Source of the DNA: Microvirga splendida
GTDB taxonomy: Bacteria; Pseudomonadota; Alphaproteobacteria; Rhizobiales; Beijerinckiaceae
Direction: 5' to 3'
DNA: 64,000 bases
Assembly: GCF_016427565.1 (NCBI RefSeq)
Contig: NZ_JAELXT010000009.1
Span: 1 to 64,000, forward strand
Of the stretch, positions 54,342-63,866 are shown one piece after another (position 1 is the first letter of the stretch; each line of letters begins with the position of its first letter). Position numbers and translations under genes: made by a program. The notes under the pieces were generated by a model, which saw only the letters and a program-made list of their open reading frames with translations, did no database searches and was not told where the DNA came from.

Positions 54342-56531
54342 CTCGGGCTTGGGCTGCTTGGCGGGCTTCAGCTGGAACAGCAGCAGGGAATGGGCCGTGA
54401 CCGTGTAGACCTTGCCGAAGCCGAACTCCGCCGGCGTGTCCAGGTCGGGCTGGTTGGTATCGACGTGGCACATCCAGGCCTCGCCGCCGATCACCTCCGG
54501 CAGGGTGCACTTCACCACATCGTTGTGGGCATTCATGATCATCAGGAGGGTCACGTCCGTGCCGCGCCTGCGGATGCCGGTCGGCTGCGCACGACCGTCG
54601 AGCAGGATGCTGATGCAGCGGGCATTGGGATCCTCCCAGTTTTCCGGCGTCATCTCGTTTCCGGCAGGCGTGAGCCACGTCACGTCCTTGACGTCGAGCT
54701 CCTCGTTATAAATGCCCGACAGGAAGCGCCCGCGCCGCAGGATCGGCAGGTTCTGGCGAAGCTGGATGAGCTTGCGGGTGAACTCGAGCAGCTCGACTCC
54801 CTCCTCGTCGATCCCCTCCCAGTCGATCCAGGACACCTCATTGTCCTGGCAATAGGCATTGTTGTTGCCCTGCTGGGTGCGCGCGAATTCATCGCCCGCC
54901 AGCAGCATGGGAGTGCCCTGCGAGAAGAGCAGGGTGGCCATCATGTTGCGGATCTGGCGCGCCCGCAGCGCGCGGATCTCGGGATCGTCCGTCGGGCCTT
55001 CAACGCCATGGTTGAAGGACAGGTTGTGATCGTGCCCGTCCTTGTTGTCCTCGCCGTTCGCCTCGTTGTGCTTGTCGTTGTACGACACGAGATCGTTCAG
55101 GGTGAAGCCGTCATGGGCGGTGATGAAGTTCACGGAGGCCCAGGGCCGCCGGCCGCGCTTGTTGAAGATGTCGGCCGACGCCGTGAGGCGGGCCGCAAGT
55201 TCGGGCAGCTTTCCTTCGTCGCCCTTCCAATAGGCGCGCACCGTGTCGCGATAGCGGTCGTTCCACTCCGCCCAGCCGGGCGAGAAGCGGCCGACCTGGT
55301 AGCCGCCCGGTCCGCAATCCCACGGTTCGGCGATCAGCTTGACTTGGCTGAGGGCGGGATCCTGGCGGCAGGTGTCGAGGAAGCGGCCGTCCTCCTCGAA
55401 CCCGTGCGGCTCCCGGCCCAGGATCGTCGCGAGATCGAACCGGAAGCCGTCGATCTGAACCTCCTGGGCCCAGTAGCGCAAGCTGTCCGTGACCATCTGG
55501 AGCACGCGGGAGTGGCTGAGATTGACCGTGTTTCCGGTGCCCGTGTCGTTGATGTAGTAGCGCGGATCGGGTGCGAGCCTGTAGTAGGAGGCGTTGTCGA
55601 TGCCCCTGAAGGACAGGGTCGGCCCGAGCTCGTTGCCTTCGGCCGTGTGGTTGTAGACCACGTCCAGGATCACCTCGATCCCGGCATCGTGGAGATGGCT
55701 CACCATCTCCTTCACCTCGTTGATGAACGGGGTTGCCAGGTAGCGCGGCTGCGGGGCGAAGAAGCCGATGGAGTTGTAGCCCCAGTAGTTCTTCAGGTTC
55801 TTCTCGGCCAGGTAGCTGTCATCCACGAAGGCATGGATCGGCAGCAATTCGACGGCCGTGACGCCGAGGTTCCTGATGTACTCGATCACCTCGTGCTGCA
55901 TGAGCCCCGAGAACGTGCCGCGAAACTCCTTCGGCACCGCCGGGTGCTGCATGGTGAAGCCGCGCAGATGGGTCTCGTAGATGATGGACCGCTCCCAGGG
56001 GATCTGCGGGCGGCGCGCCCGTGCCCAGGTGAAGGCCGACTCGACGACCCGGCATTTCGGCATGAACCTTGCGCTGTCGCGCTTGTCGAACGACAGGTCG
56101 GCATCGGGCGAGCCGAGCGTGTATCCGAACAGGGCGGGGTTCCAGGTCAGGTCGCCGATGAGCTGCCTGGCGTAAGGATCGAGCAGGAGCTTGTTGGGGT
56201 TGAAGCGGTGGCCGGCTATCGGCTCGTAGGGACCATGGACACGGTAGCCGTAGGTTGTCCCCGGTCGTGCATCCGGCAGGTAGCCGTGCCAGACCTCGTC
56301 GGTATATTCCGGAAGCTCGACCCGTTCGATTTCCCGCTGACCGTCCTCGTCGAACAGGCAAAGCTCGACCTTCGTGGCATTGGCGGAGAAGATCGCGAAA
56401 TTGACTCCTAAGCCATCCCATGTGGCTCCCAGGGGATAGGGCAGTCCTTCCCGAACCCGGGAGGTGCGCCGCATGTTCGGAGCAACGACCTGAGGTGACG
56501 ATTGCTCGCGGGTGTCGACTTTATCGTTCAT
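54324..56531 (-). CDS. glgX: Glycogen debranching enzyme GlgX
   Basis: A 735-residue GH13 isoamylase-type enzyme that cuts alpha-1,6 branches of phosphorylase-limited glycogen. N-terminal CBM48 (about 20-115, PYPLGATWDGLGVNFAIFSANATKVELCL); GH13 barrel with catalytic Asp366 (GFRFDLA), Glu402 (IAEPWD) and the Asp of TAHDGFTL; C-terminal beta-domain. The start is ATG at 56531 (MNDKVDTRE), although the ribosome binding site is poor; the frame stays open upstream into sequence belonging to glgB's end and is not coding there. It is 80 bases downstream of glgB on the same strand. Confidence 0.95.
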   Translation of the reverse strand: MNDKVDTREQSSPQVVAPNMRRTSRVREGLPYPLGATWDGLGVNFAIFSANATKVELCLFDEDGQREIERVELPEYTDEVWHGYLPDARPGTTYGYRVHGPYEPIAGHRFNPNKLLLDPYARQLIGDLTWNPALFGYTLGSPDADLSFDKRDSARFMPKCRVVESAFTWARARRPQIPWERSIIYETHLRGFTMQHPAVPKEFRGTFSGLMQHEVIEYIRNLGVTAVELLPIHAFVDDSYLAEKNLKNYWGYNSIGFFAPQPRYLATPFINEVKEMVSHLHDAGIEVILDVVYNHTAEGNELGPTLSFRGIDNASYYRLAPDPRYYINDTGTGNTVNLSHSRVLQMVTDSLRYWAQEVQIDGFRFDLATILGREPHGFEEDGRFLDTCRQDPALSQVKLIAEPWDCGPGGYQVGRFSPGWAEWNDRYRDTVRAYWKGDEGKLPELAARLTASADIFNKRGRRPWASVNFITAHDGFTLNDLVSYNDKHNEANGEDNKDGHDHNLSFNHGVEGPTDDPEIRALRARQIRNMMATLLFSQGTPMLLAGDEFARTQQGNNNAYCQDNEVSWIDWEGIDEEGVELLEFTRKLIQLRQNLPILRRGRFLSGIYNEELDVKDVTWLTPAGNEMTPENWEDPNARCISILLDGRAQPTGIRRRGTDVTLLMIMNAHNDVVKCTLPEVIGGEAWMCHVDTNQPDLDTPAEFGFGKVYTVTAHSLLLFQLKPAKQPKPEKRRSA

Positions 56532-56611
56532 TGGAAATCTCGGAAGCCTGCAAGGCAAAATTGGTGTCTGCGTCAACGCGCAAGTCGGCAGGAAGTCCCC
56601 GCCAAGCGGAG

Positions 56612-58858
56612 CTATATCTTGAGGCCATGACGATCCCGATCGAGCACGAGAATGAGCGTCGCGAGAGGCGGTATCGTGAGCGTGAGGGAGCAGGGCTGGC
56701 CGTGGCTCGGGGAAGCCTCCGCCACGACTCCTCCGAGGTTGCCCGTATTGGAGCCGCCATAAAGGGCGGCATCCGTGTTCACGGCTTCCCGGTACAGGCC
56801 CGGAAGCGGAACCCCGATGCGGTACGACTCGCGCGGCACCGGGGTGAAGTTCGACACGACCACCGCGAGGGAGTGCGCATCGTCGCCCCGCCGCGCCCAG
56901 GCGATGACGCTGTTGTCCCGGTCGTCGGCGACCAGCCATTCGAAACCCGTGGCTTCGCAGTCGCGCTGATGAAGGGCCGGTATCGATTGGTAGGCGTGAT
57001 TGAGATCGCGCACGAGGTTCTGCACACCTTGGTGGCAGGAGCTGTCAAGGAGATGCCAGTCGAGGCTCGTGTCGTGGTCCCACTCCCGCTCCTGGGCGAA
57101 CTCGCCGCCCATGAACAGGAGCTTCTTTCCGGGATGCCCCCACATGAAGCCGAAATAGGCTCTCAGGTTGGCGAAGCGCTGCCACTGGTCGCCCGGCATC
57201 TTGCCGATGAGGGAGCCCTTGCCGTGCACCACCTCGTCGTGGCTGAGGGGCAGGACGAAGTTCTCCGAAAAGGCATAGAGGAGGCCGAAGGTCAGGTCGT
57301 GGTGATGATAGCGGCGGAAGACCGGGTCCTTGCTGATGTAGCGAAGGGTGTCGTGCATCCAGCCCATGTTCCACTTGAAGCCGAAGCCGAGGCCGCCCGT
57401 ATAGGTCGGGTGCGAGACACCGGGCCAAGCCGTGGACTCCTCCGCGATGGTGACGGCACCCGGCGCGGACGCATAGGCGACCTCGTTCATCTTGCGAATG
57501 AAGTCGATGGCTCCCAGGTTCTCGTTGCCGCCGTAGCGGTTGGGAATCCACTCCCCGGGCTTTCGCGAATAGTCGAGGTAGAGCATCGATGCCACTGCAT
57601 CGACGCGCAATCCGTCGAGGTGATAGCGCTCCAGCCAGAAGCGGGCATTGGCCACCAGGAAGCTCATCACCTCCTGGCGCTCGAAATTGTAGATGTAGGT
57701 GCCCCAATCCTGGTGGAATCCGAGGCGTGGGTCCGCGTGCTCGTAGAGATGCGTGCCGTCGAAATCGGAGAGCCCGTGCGGGTCGTTGGGGAAATGCGCC
57801 GGCACCCAGTCCAGGATGATCCCGATCCCGGCAGCATGGGCCGCTTCCACGAACGCGGCGAAGTCCTCCGGCGTGCCGAAGCGGCTTGTGGGCGCATAGA
57901 GGGAGATGGTCTGGTAGCCCCATGATCCGTCGAACGGATATTCGGTGATCGGCAGCAGTTCGATATGGGTGAAGCCGAGGTTCTTCACATAGGGAATGAG
58001 CCGCACGGCCAATTCCCGATAGGTGAGGTAACGATTGCCTTCCTCGGGAACCCGCGCCCAGGAGCCGAGATGGCACTCGTAGATCGACATCGGCTCCTTG
58101 CGGTGGTTCTTCGCGGACCGCGCTGCCATCCAGTTCGCGTCCTGCCACTCGAATTGCGGTCCCTTCTTGAGAATGGAGGCCGTTGCCGGCGGTTGTTCCG
58201 CTGCAAAGGCGATCGGATCCGCCTTGAGGGCAAGAAGGTTGCCGTGGGGGCCGGCGATCTCGAACTTGTAGCGCTGTTCCGGCTTCACATCCGGAATGAA
58301 CAGTTCCCAGATCCCACCTTCGTGCCGCTGCCGCATGGGATGGCAGCGGCCATCCCAGGAATTGAAGTCTCCGACGACGCTGATGCGGCGCGCGTTGGGA
58401 GCCCAGACCGTGAAGAGAAAGCCCTCGATCCCGCCGAGGTCGAGGTAATGGGCGCCGAGCTTCGTATAGACTGCGTCGCTCGCCGGATCGCTGATCCGCA
58501 TCACATCGTCAGGTGAGAGAAACGTGCCGAAGCTGTAGGGATCGTGCCGAACTTCGGTGTAGCCCTGCCGCTCGATCCGCAGCCTGTAATCGGGACGCTG
58601 CGAGGCGCTCAATGTGCCGACGAACAGGCCTTCGGGAAGCCTCCGCTCCATGGGGGCGAGAACCGTCTCCCCATCGCGGTCCACAACCGCCACGGTATCG
58701 GCTTCAGGCAGGATCGCGCGGATCTCCCATCGGCCGGGCGAGATCTCATGAGGGCCGAGAATGGAGAAGGGATCGCCCGAGCTGACGATCTCGGCAACCG
58801 AGTGCGGTTCGGCGGGGCGCGTTCCTGCGCTCTGCGATGCACCACGGTGCTCATCCAT
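56612..58858 (-). CDS. glgB: 1,4-alpha-glucan branching enzyme
   Basis: A 748-residue GH13 enzyme that forms alpha-1,6 branches in glycogen. Two N-terminal beta modules (CBM48 and an extra N1 domain, about 15-230) precede the catalytic barrel. Visible: the nucleophile Asp420 (GLRVDAVASML), acid Glu (IAEESTAWPGV), and the Asp of LPLSHDEVVHGKGSL. The full N-terminus (SSGDPFSILGPHEISPGRWEIRAILPEA) puts it in the long, GlgB1-like class. Start ATG at 58858 has GGGGG about eight bases upstream; ATG at 58876 is possible. It lies between the malQ::treY fusion and glgX on the same strand. Confidence 0.95.
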   Translation of the reverse strand: MDEHRGASQSAGTRPAEPHSVAEIVSSGDPFSILGPHEISPGRWEIRAILPEADTVAVVDRDGETVLAPMERRLPEGLFVGTLSASQRPDYRLRIERQGYTEVRHDPYSFGTFLSPDDVMRISDPASDAVYTKLGAHYLDLGGIEGFLFTVWAPNARRISVVGDFNSWDGRCHPMRQRHEGGIWELFIPDVKPEQRYKFEIAGPHGNLLALKADPIAFAAEQPPATASILKKGPQFEWQDANWMAARSAKNHRKEPMSIYECHLGSWARVPEEGNRYLTYRELAVRLIPYVKNLGFTHIELLPITEYPFDGSWGYQTISLYAPTSRFGTPEDFAAFVEAAHAAGIGIILDWVPAHFPNDPHGLSDFDGTHLYEHADPRLGFHQDWGTYIYNFERQEVMSFLVANARFWLERYHLDGLRVDAVASMLYLDYSRKPGEWIPNRYGGNENLGAIDFIRKMNEVAYASAPGAVTIAEESTAWPGVSHPTYTGGLGFGFKWNMGWMHDTLRYISKDPVFRRYHHHDLTFGLLYAFSENFVLPLSHDEVVHGKGSLIGKMPGDQWQRFANLRAYFGFMWGHPGKKLLFMGGEFAQEREWDHDTSLDWHLLDSSCHQGVQNLVRDLNHAYQSIPALHQRDCEATGFEWLVADDRDNSVIAWARRGDDAHSLAVVVSNFTPVPRESYRIGVPLPGLYREAVNTDAALYGGSNTGNLGGVVAEASPSHGQPCSLTLTIPPLATLILVLDRDRHGLKI

Positions 58859-58992
58859 CCTGCTATCCCCCTTCATGACGGAATCCCTGCAGCAGTGCCA
58901 GGATGCCCTATTTTGGGTCTCGGCTGGCGTTGCCTTTCAGGAGACCCTCATTATGGGGCGAGCCGGGACCCGGACCAGAAGCAAGGGCGCCA

Positions 58993-59013
58993 ATAAAGAC
59001 CGCAGGTCTTTAT
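58993..59013 (-). terminator. Hairpin at the end of malQ::treY
   Basis: A 9-bp perfect stem, ATAAAGACC (58993-59001) / GGTCTTTAT (59005-59013), with a 3-nt loop; it includes the TAA stop of the fusion gene (59010-59012). In the leftward direction the trailing arm ends in TTTATTGG. It may attenuate read-through into glgB. Confidence 0.6.
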
Positions 59014-62000
59014 CTATTGGGCATCCGTTTGAGGACGGCGAAGGGAATTTCGCCCATCAGGTCCGAGACTTTCACCCGGTTCCGGTCGATGCCGATCTCA
59101 TCGCCTGTTATCACGTTTATCCAGCGGCCCCGGGTCAGCTCAACGCTCGTATCGCCCCAGATCGCGGCATCGACCGATGGTTCGCTACCCTCTGTCAAAC
59201 CGGCCCAGAGACGCGGAACGACGACGGCAAGGGCGTCCGTTCCATGCCGCCTGACATAGCCAATGAGGCGGTGCGCGTGAGCCCCCTGGGTTTCCAGGGC
59301 CCGATAGTTGCCCTCGGCATAAAGCTCCGGCGACTGGGCTCTGTCGCGCAACAGTGCGGCAGTGACCTGCTGCTTGATGCGCCCATCGATCCAGTTCCTC
59401 ATCAAGGCTTCGAGAGGCTGACGCTGGTCCAGAGCCTTGATGCGGGCGGCGTAATCCACGGGGCGCCGGTTGTCCGGATCGACCAGCGAGAAATCCCAGA
59501 ACTCCGTGCCCTGGTAGATGTCGGGCACGCCCGGCAGCGTCATCTTGAGCACCGTGCGGGACAGGCCGTTCAGCATGCCCAATGAGGAGAGGCGCCGGGC
59601 CAGAGTGCCGAAACGTTCGCTGAATGGGCTTTTCGGATCGAGCACGGCTCGCAGAAGCCCGAGAGCAGCCGCCTCATAGGCTTCGTTCGGATCGACCCAG
59701 CTCGTGTGCCGCTTGGCCTCCCGCAACGCCTTGGTGAGGTAGCCCTCCATCCGTTCCTGGAACGAGGCGAGCTTCCTGCGATCGGGCTTCTCCAGCAGCT
59801 CCAGCGGCCAGGCGCCGAGGAGGGCCTGAAGCAGGATGACCTGATCGTTCACATCGGGCGCAGGCATGCCATCGACGTCGGACAGGTGGGGTGAGGCCAC
59901 CTCCCGCCAGAGTTCGAGAGCCTTCGACCACTCGTCGGGCATTTCTGAAAGGGCAAGAACCCGGGCTCGTGCATCTTCGCCACGCTTGGTGTCGTGGGTG
60001 GCGGTGGCGATCATGGCATGAGGCCAGTTCCGGGCGCGATCCTCGTTCAACCGATGGAAGACATCCGGTGGCAGGCCGAAATGGCCGGGGTCGCCACCCA
60101 CTTCGTTCAGGGCGATCAGGCGGCCATACCGATAGAAGAGCGTATCCTCCAGGCTCTTGGCCATGACGGGCCCGGTGAGCTGCTGGAACCGGCGACGGAA
60201 GCGGCGGACGTCGTCAGGATCGCCGGCTTGAGCCCGGCCGAGAAGGGCCGAGGCGATGAAGTCGTGCACGCTCCTGTCGGGAAGGGCGCTGGAGGTCTTG
60301 GCCGCCTCGACACTCTCTTCGATGAGGCGCACGTCCTCGTCGACAGGCGTGCCGTCCCTCAGGTAGCTGCGATAGACCGGGATGGTCGCGATGATCTCCA
60401 CCAGAGCCTGGCGCAGGGCAAAGGACGTGTAGTCGCGCGTAATGCGGCTGGCGTCGGCGATGGTCTTGACGTCGGAGACCAGGACGCCGAGTTCGCTGGC
60501 GAAGTTCTTCTCGGTGATCTCGACCTTGGCCTGCCTGAGGAGATCCTCATAGGATCCCTGGAGCCCGGAGGCCTCGCGGTAGATCCGCTCGAAGGCTTCC
60601 CCTGACTGCGTGTCGACCAGCACGCCGTCGATCACGTTGAGCACGTCGTAACCGGACGTGCCGGCGACGGGCCATTTGCGCAGTTCCTCGCCGGGTTCGA
60701 GAATCTTCTCGACCGCGACGAAGAAGCCGGGGCCGACCTTCTCCTGGAGGGCGTGGGCATAACCCTCGGGGTCGGCAAGCCCGTCGATGTGGTCGATCCT
60801 GAGGCCATGGACACGACCCTCGTCCACGAGCCGGAGGATCAGCTCGTGGGATTCCTCGAAGATGTGCGGGATCTCGACCCGGATGCCGGCCAGGGTGTTG
60901 ATGTCGAAGAAGCGGCGATAGTTGATGTCGCTCGATGCCACGCGCCAGAAGGAGAGGCGGTAGGCCTGCGCTTCGAGGAGGCGGTGCAGGGCATCGAAGC
61001 TTTCCGGATGGCCCGCAGTGCCGTTGATCACACCGAGAGCTTTGTCGATGGCTTTGCGGAGGTCCGGAGCAGCAGCAATGACCTCGCCCAGTTCGCGTTT
61101 CAGGCCTTCCGCTTCCTCCGCGAGGGAGGTGGAGTCGTCTCTCTCCGCCTGCTCGCCCAGCGACCACAAGCGACCGTTCAGGTTTCGCAGGGGGGCGGCT
61201 TTGGCCGGATTGCCCAGGTTCGCGAGCGCCAAGTCGAGGATTGCCGGATAGGTCGTCGGGCAGACCGGGAAGCGATGCTCCCAATGCCACACGCTGAAAG
61301 ACCCCTCCTCGGGATCGAACTTCAGCTGCAGCTCGCCTCTTTCGAGGACCTCGCCGTAGAGGCCGCTCAGCGACGGGATGATGAGCTTGCCGTCGGCGCC
61401 GGGGCGGTTCCAATCGATATCGAAAGCTTCCGCCACGGGAGAGAGACGTCCCCATTCCAGAACGGAGAGCCACCAGCCGTTGGATTGGCCGCCGACGCCC
61501 ATGTGGTTCGGCACGATGTCGAGCAGCAGCTTGAGGCCTTGCTCATTCAAGGTGTCGGAGAAGCGTCGGAACGCTTCCTCCCCGCCGAGCTCCGGATTGA
61601 TCACGGAATGATCGACGATGTCATAGCCGTGAGTGGAGCCGGGAGCAGCGGCCTGAATGGGCGAGGAATAGACATGGCTGATGCCGAGCTTTGCGAGAAA
61701 CGGCACGATCTTAACCGCATCGTCGAAGGTGAAGTCCTTGTGAAACTGCAGGCGGTAGGTGGCGCGCGGCGGCGGGGCCGCGAGGGTGTTCCGGCGGCCC
61801 CGCACGTCCCGGCCTTCTTCGGCAAGGACGACCGCCAGCTTCGCCAGCAGGCTGCCCGGCGCGGCGATCTCCTCGACCGTGTTCGACAACCGTCGACGCC
61901 AATTGGGATGGCCCACATCCATGCCGGGCAAGTTGGGCTGGTTCAGTTCGCCGGACGCATCTTCGATCTGCACGGCCGTGAGCACGGAGGAGGTGCGGGC

Positions 62001-63866
62001 GAGGTAACGGATGGTTGCTTCCAGGGGAGGCTCTTCCGGCACCTGAGGCGAGGGCAGGAGCCCTTGCGCCGCGAGCGCTTGGGCGAATTGGACTTTGTCC
62101 TCCTTGCGCGCGGCGCGCTCCCGGTCGGAGGTCTTCGGGTCGAAGACGCCGAGGGTCTGGCGCAGGTCGACATCGAGGCCGCGCCACCAGCCGGCGAGGG
62201 TCGGCAGATCGTGGGTGGTGATGACGGCGAGTGCCGAGCGGGGGTATTGGTCCGGCTTCTTGAACGCGGATCCATCGCGCTCGAAGGGCAGGACCCGGTA
62301 GCTGAGAACGCCCGAGTCCATGATCGCGTCGGAAAATCCTTCCGGTGCCGTGCCGAGATCCTCCGCAATCACAAGGCAGCCCGCGCGGTGGCTCTCGATG
62401 CGCAGCACCGCCAGCATCGCCTCGAACGGGTAATCCACGTAAGCGCCCTGCGAGGCCGGGGCTCCGGACGGGATCAGGAACAGGCGCTGAATCTGAAAGG
62501 CGTGGTCGATGCGGATGGCGCCGGCGTGGCGCATGTTGGCGGTGACGAGATCGCGGAAGGCTGCGAGGCCCTGCTCCTCCAGGGTGAGCGGGTTGAAGGG
62601 CGGCAGGCCCCAATCCTGCCCCTGGGGCCCGAGCGGGTCAGGCGGGGCGCCGATGGACAAGTTGGGCGCATAACGCTCCGGCGTCGACCAGATCTCGGAC
62701 CCACCGCCATCGGACCCCACGGCAAGGTCGCGATAGAGGCCGATGGGAAGTCCGGCGGCATGGGCCCGCGAGGCGGCCTGCCCCAGTTGACGGTCGGCGA
62801 GCCATTGCAGCCACGCATGGAAGGCGACACGCTCCGCCTCCTGCGACCGGAAGCGCCTGACCTCATCGGAATGAACGGACCGGAAGGCCTCGGGCCACTC
62901 GCCGGACCAATGGAGACCCTGAGCGCGCAAGTGCTCGGAGAGCGCCTCGAAGGTGGCGTGCGCCTCCAGCGCTTCGCCGCCCTCCTGGCGGAAAGCGTCG
63001 AAGGCGGCATGGTCTCCCGAGGCCTGGAACCAGGACCAGAGGGCATCCAGGATAGGGCGCTTGATGGCCCAGGCCTCAGCATAATCGATGAGCGAGGCAG
63101 CCCGCAGTTTTGCGAGACGCTGCTGCACGTCGGAGGCTTCGAGAAGCCGCTGTGCGCCGCTCTCGGCAAAACCCTCCACGGCGGTCGGATCGACATAGAG
63201 GGGCTCGAGGAACAGGCGCGAGGACGGGGAATAGGGCGAGATCTTCGAGCGATCTGCCGCAAAGAGCGCGTGAACGGGGCTGAGGCCCAGGAAAGCACCG
63301 CCGAAGCGTCCGACGCCCTCGGCCGTGAGCGCCACGTCCGAATAGTCGCCGATGCCGAGGTCGCGCTCCGAGCGCAGGGAATAGACCTGCGCGGTCAGTC
63401 CCCAGAGCCTTGCGTCTCCTTTCAGGGCCTCGGGCTCCCAGCACCGGTCCGGCGCGGCGATGATGGTTGCCTCCTGAGTACCCAATCCAAGTCTGTGATA
63501 GCCCATGGGGAGCGGCGGCAGATCGAGAGTGCGGCTGCTCTTGGTCAGTCGCCCCTCGTGGGTTGCTCCGCCTTCCTCTGTCAGCCTCCAGCCCGTTGCC
63601 CCAGCAGGGGCACGAAGCCTGATCTTCGCAGGCGTGCCGGCTTCCACGGGGATGACCGCCGGCACCGGGCCTTCCTTCAACCGCTCCAGGCGCTCCAGGC
63701 TTTCTTGGGCTCCCTTGGCGGATGTGACGTCGAGCCCAAGGGCGGCGAGCAGGGCCTCCCGGGTTTTGGAACTTGTCTGGACTCTCTTGCCGAAGGCGTC
63801 GGTATAATCAGGGGAAATGCCGACGAGCGCGGCCATCCGCTCCATCAGAGCGTTCAGCTTGCTCAT
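59010..63866 (-). CDS. malQ-treY: Fused 4-alpha-glucanotransferase / maltooligosyltrehalose synthase
   Basis: A single 1618-residue frame holding two complete GH13/GH77 enzymes. Residues 1 to about 690 are MalQ (GH77, disproportionates maltodextrins): catalytic Asp454 (IRIDHAF), Glu502 (IAEDLG) and Asp553 (THDLPT) are present, as is the ISPYSPSSRLFLEPLYVD substrate loop. From about 700 (PRATYRLQFHKDFTFDDAVK) to 1618 is TreY, which turns the reducing end of maltooligosaccharides into a trehalosyl end: Asp1025 (LRIDHIDGL), the following Glu (FVAVEKIL) and Asp (ATHDTKRGEDAR) are intact. No stop or frameshift lies at the junction. The ATG overlaps the stop of the upstream treZ-like gene. The fusion should channel linear glucans from MalQ to TreY. 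Confidence 0.94.
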   Translation of the reverse strand: MSKLNALMERMAALVGISPDYTDAFGKRVQTSSKTREALLAALGLDVTSAKGAQESLERLERLKEGPVPAVIPVEAGTPAKIRLRAPAGATGWRLTEEGGATHEGRLTKSSRTLDLPPLPMGYHRLGLGTQEATIIAAPDRCWEPEALKGDARLWGLTAQVYSLRSERDLGIGDYSDVALTAEGVGRFGGAFLGLSPVHALFAADRSKISPYSPSSRLFLEPLYVDPTAVEGFAESGAQRLLEASDVQQRLAKLRAASLIDYAEAWAIKRPILDALWSWFQASGDHAAFDAFRQEGGEALEAHATFEALSEHLRAQGLHWSGEWPEAFRSVHSDEVRRFRSQEAERVAFHAWLQWLADRQLGQAASRAHAAGLPIGLYRDLAVGSDGGGSEIWSTPERYAPNLSIGAPPDPLGPQGQDWGLPPFNPLTLEEQGLAAFRDLVTANMRHAGAIRIDHAFQIQRLFLIPSGAPASQGAYVDYPFEAMLAVLRIESHRAGCLVIAEDLGTAPEGFSDAIMDSGVLSYRVLPFERDGSAFKKPDQYPRSALAVITTHDLPTLAGWWRGLDVDLRQTLGVFDPKTSDRERAARKEDKVQFAQALAAQGLLPSPQVPEEPPLEATIRYLARTSSVLTAVQIEDASGELNQPNLPGMDVGHPNWRRRLSNTVEEIAAPGSLLAKLAVVLAEEGRDVRGRRNTLAAPPPRATYRLQFHKDFTFDDAVKIVPFLAKLGISHVYSSPIQAAAPGSTHGYDIVDHSVINPELGGEEAFRRFSDTLNEQGLKLLLDIVPNHMGVGGQSNGWWLSVLEWGRLSPVAEAFDIDWNRPGADGKLIIPSLSGLYGEVLERGELQLKFDPEEGSFSVWHWEHRFPVCPTTYPAILDLALANLGNPAKAAPLRNLNGRLWSLGEQAERDDSTSLAEEAEGLKRELGEVIAAAPDLRKAIDKALGVINGTAGHPESFDALHRLLEAQAYRLSFWRVASSDINYRRFFDINTLAGIRVEIPHIFEESHELILRLVDEGRVHGLRIDHIDGLADPEGYAHALQEKVGPGFFVAVEKILEPGEELRKWPVAGTSGYDVLNVIDGVLVDTQSGEAFERIYREASGLQGSYEDLLRQAKVEITEKNFASELGVLVSDVKTIADASRITRDYTSFALRQALVEIIATIPVYRSYLRDGTPVDEDVRLIEESVEAAKTSSALPDRSVHDFIASALLGRAQAGDPDDVRRFRRRFQQLTGPVMAKSLEDTLFYRYGRLIALNEVGGDPGHFGLPPDVFHRLNEDRARNWPHAMIATATHDTKRGEDARARVLALSEMPDEWSKALELWREVASPHLSDVDGMPAPDVNDQVILLQALLGAWPLELLEKPDRRKLASFQERMEGYLTKALREAKRHTSWVDPNEAYEAAALGLLRAVLDPKSPFSERFGTLARRLSSLGMLNGLSRTVLKMTLPGVPDIYQGTEFWDFSLVDPDNRRPVDYAARIKALDQRQPLEALMRNWIDGRIKQQVTAALLRDRAQSPELYAEGNYRALETQGAHAHRLIGYVRRHGTDALAVVVPRLWAGLTEGSEPSVDAAIWGDTSVELTRGRWINVITGDEIGIDRNRVKVSDLMGEIPFAVLKRMPNR

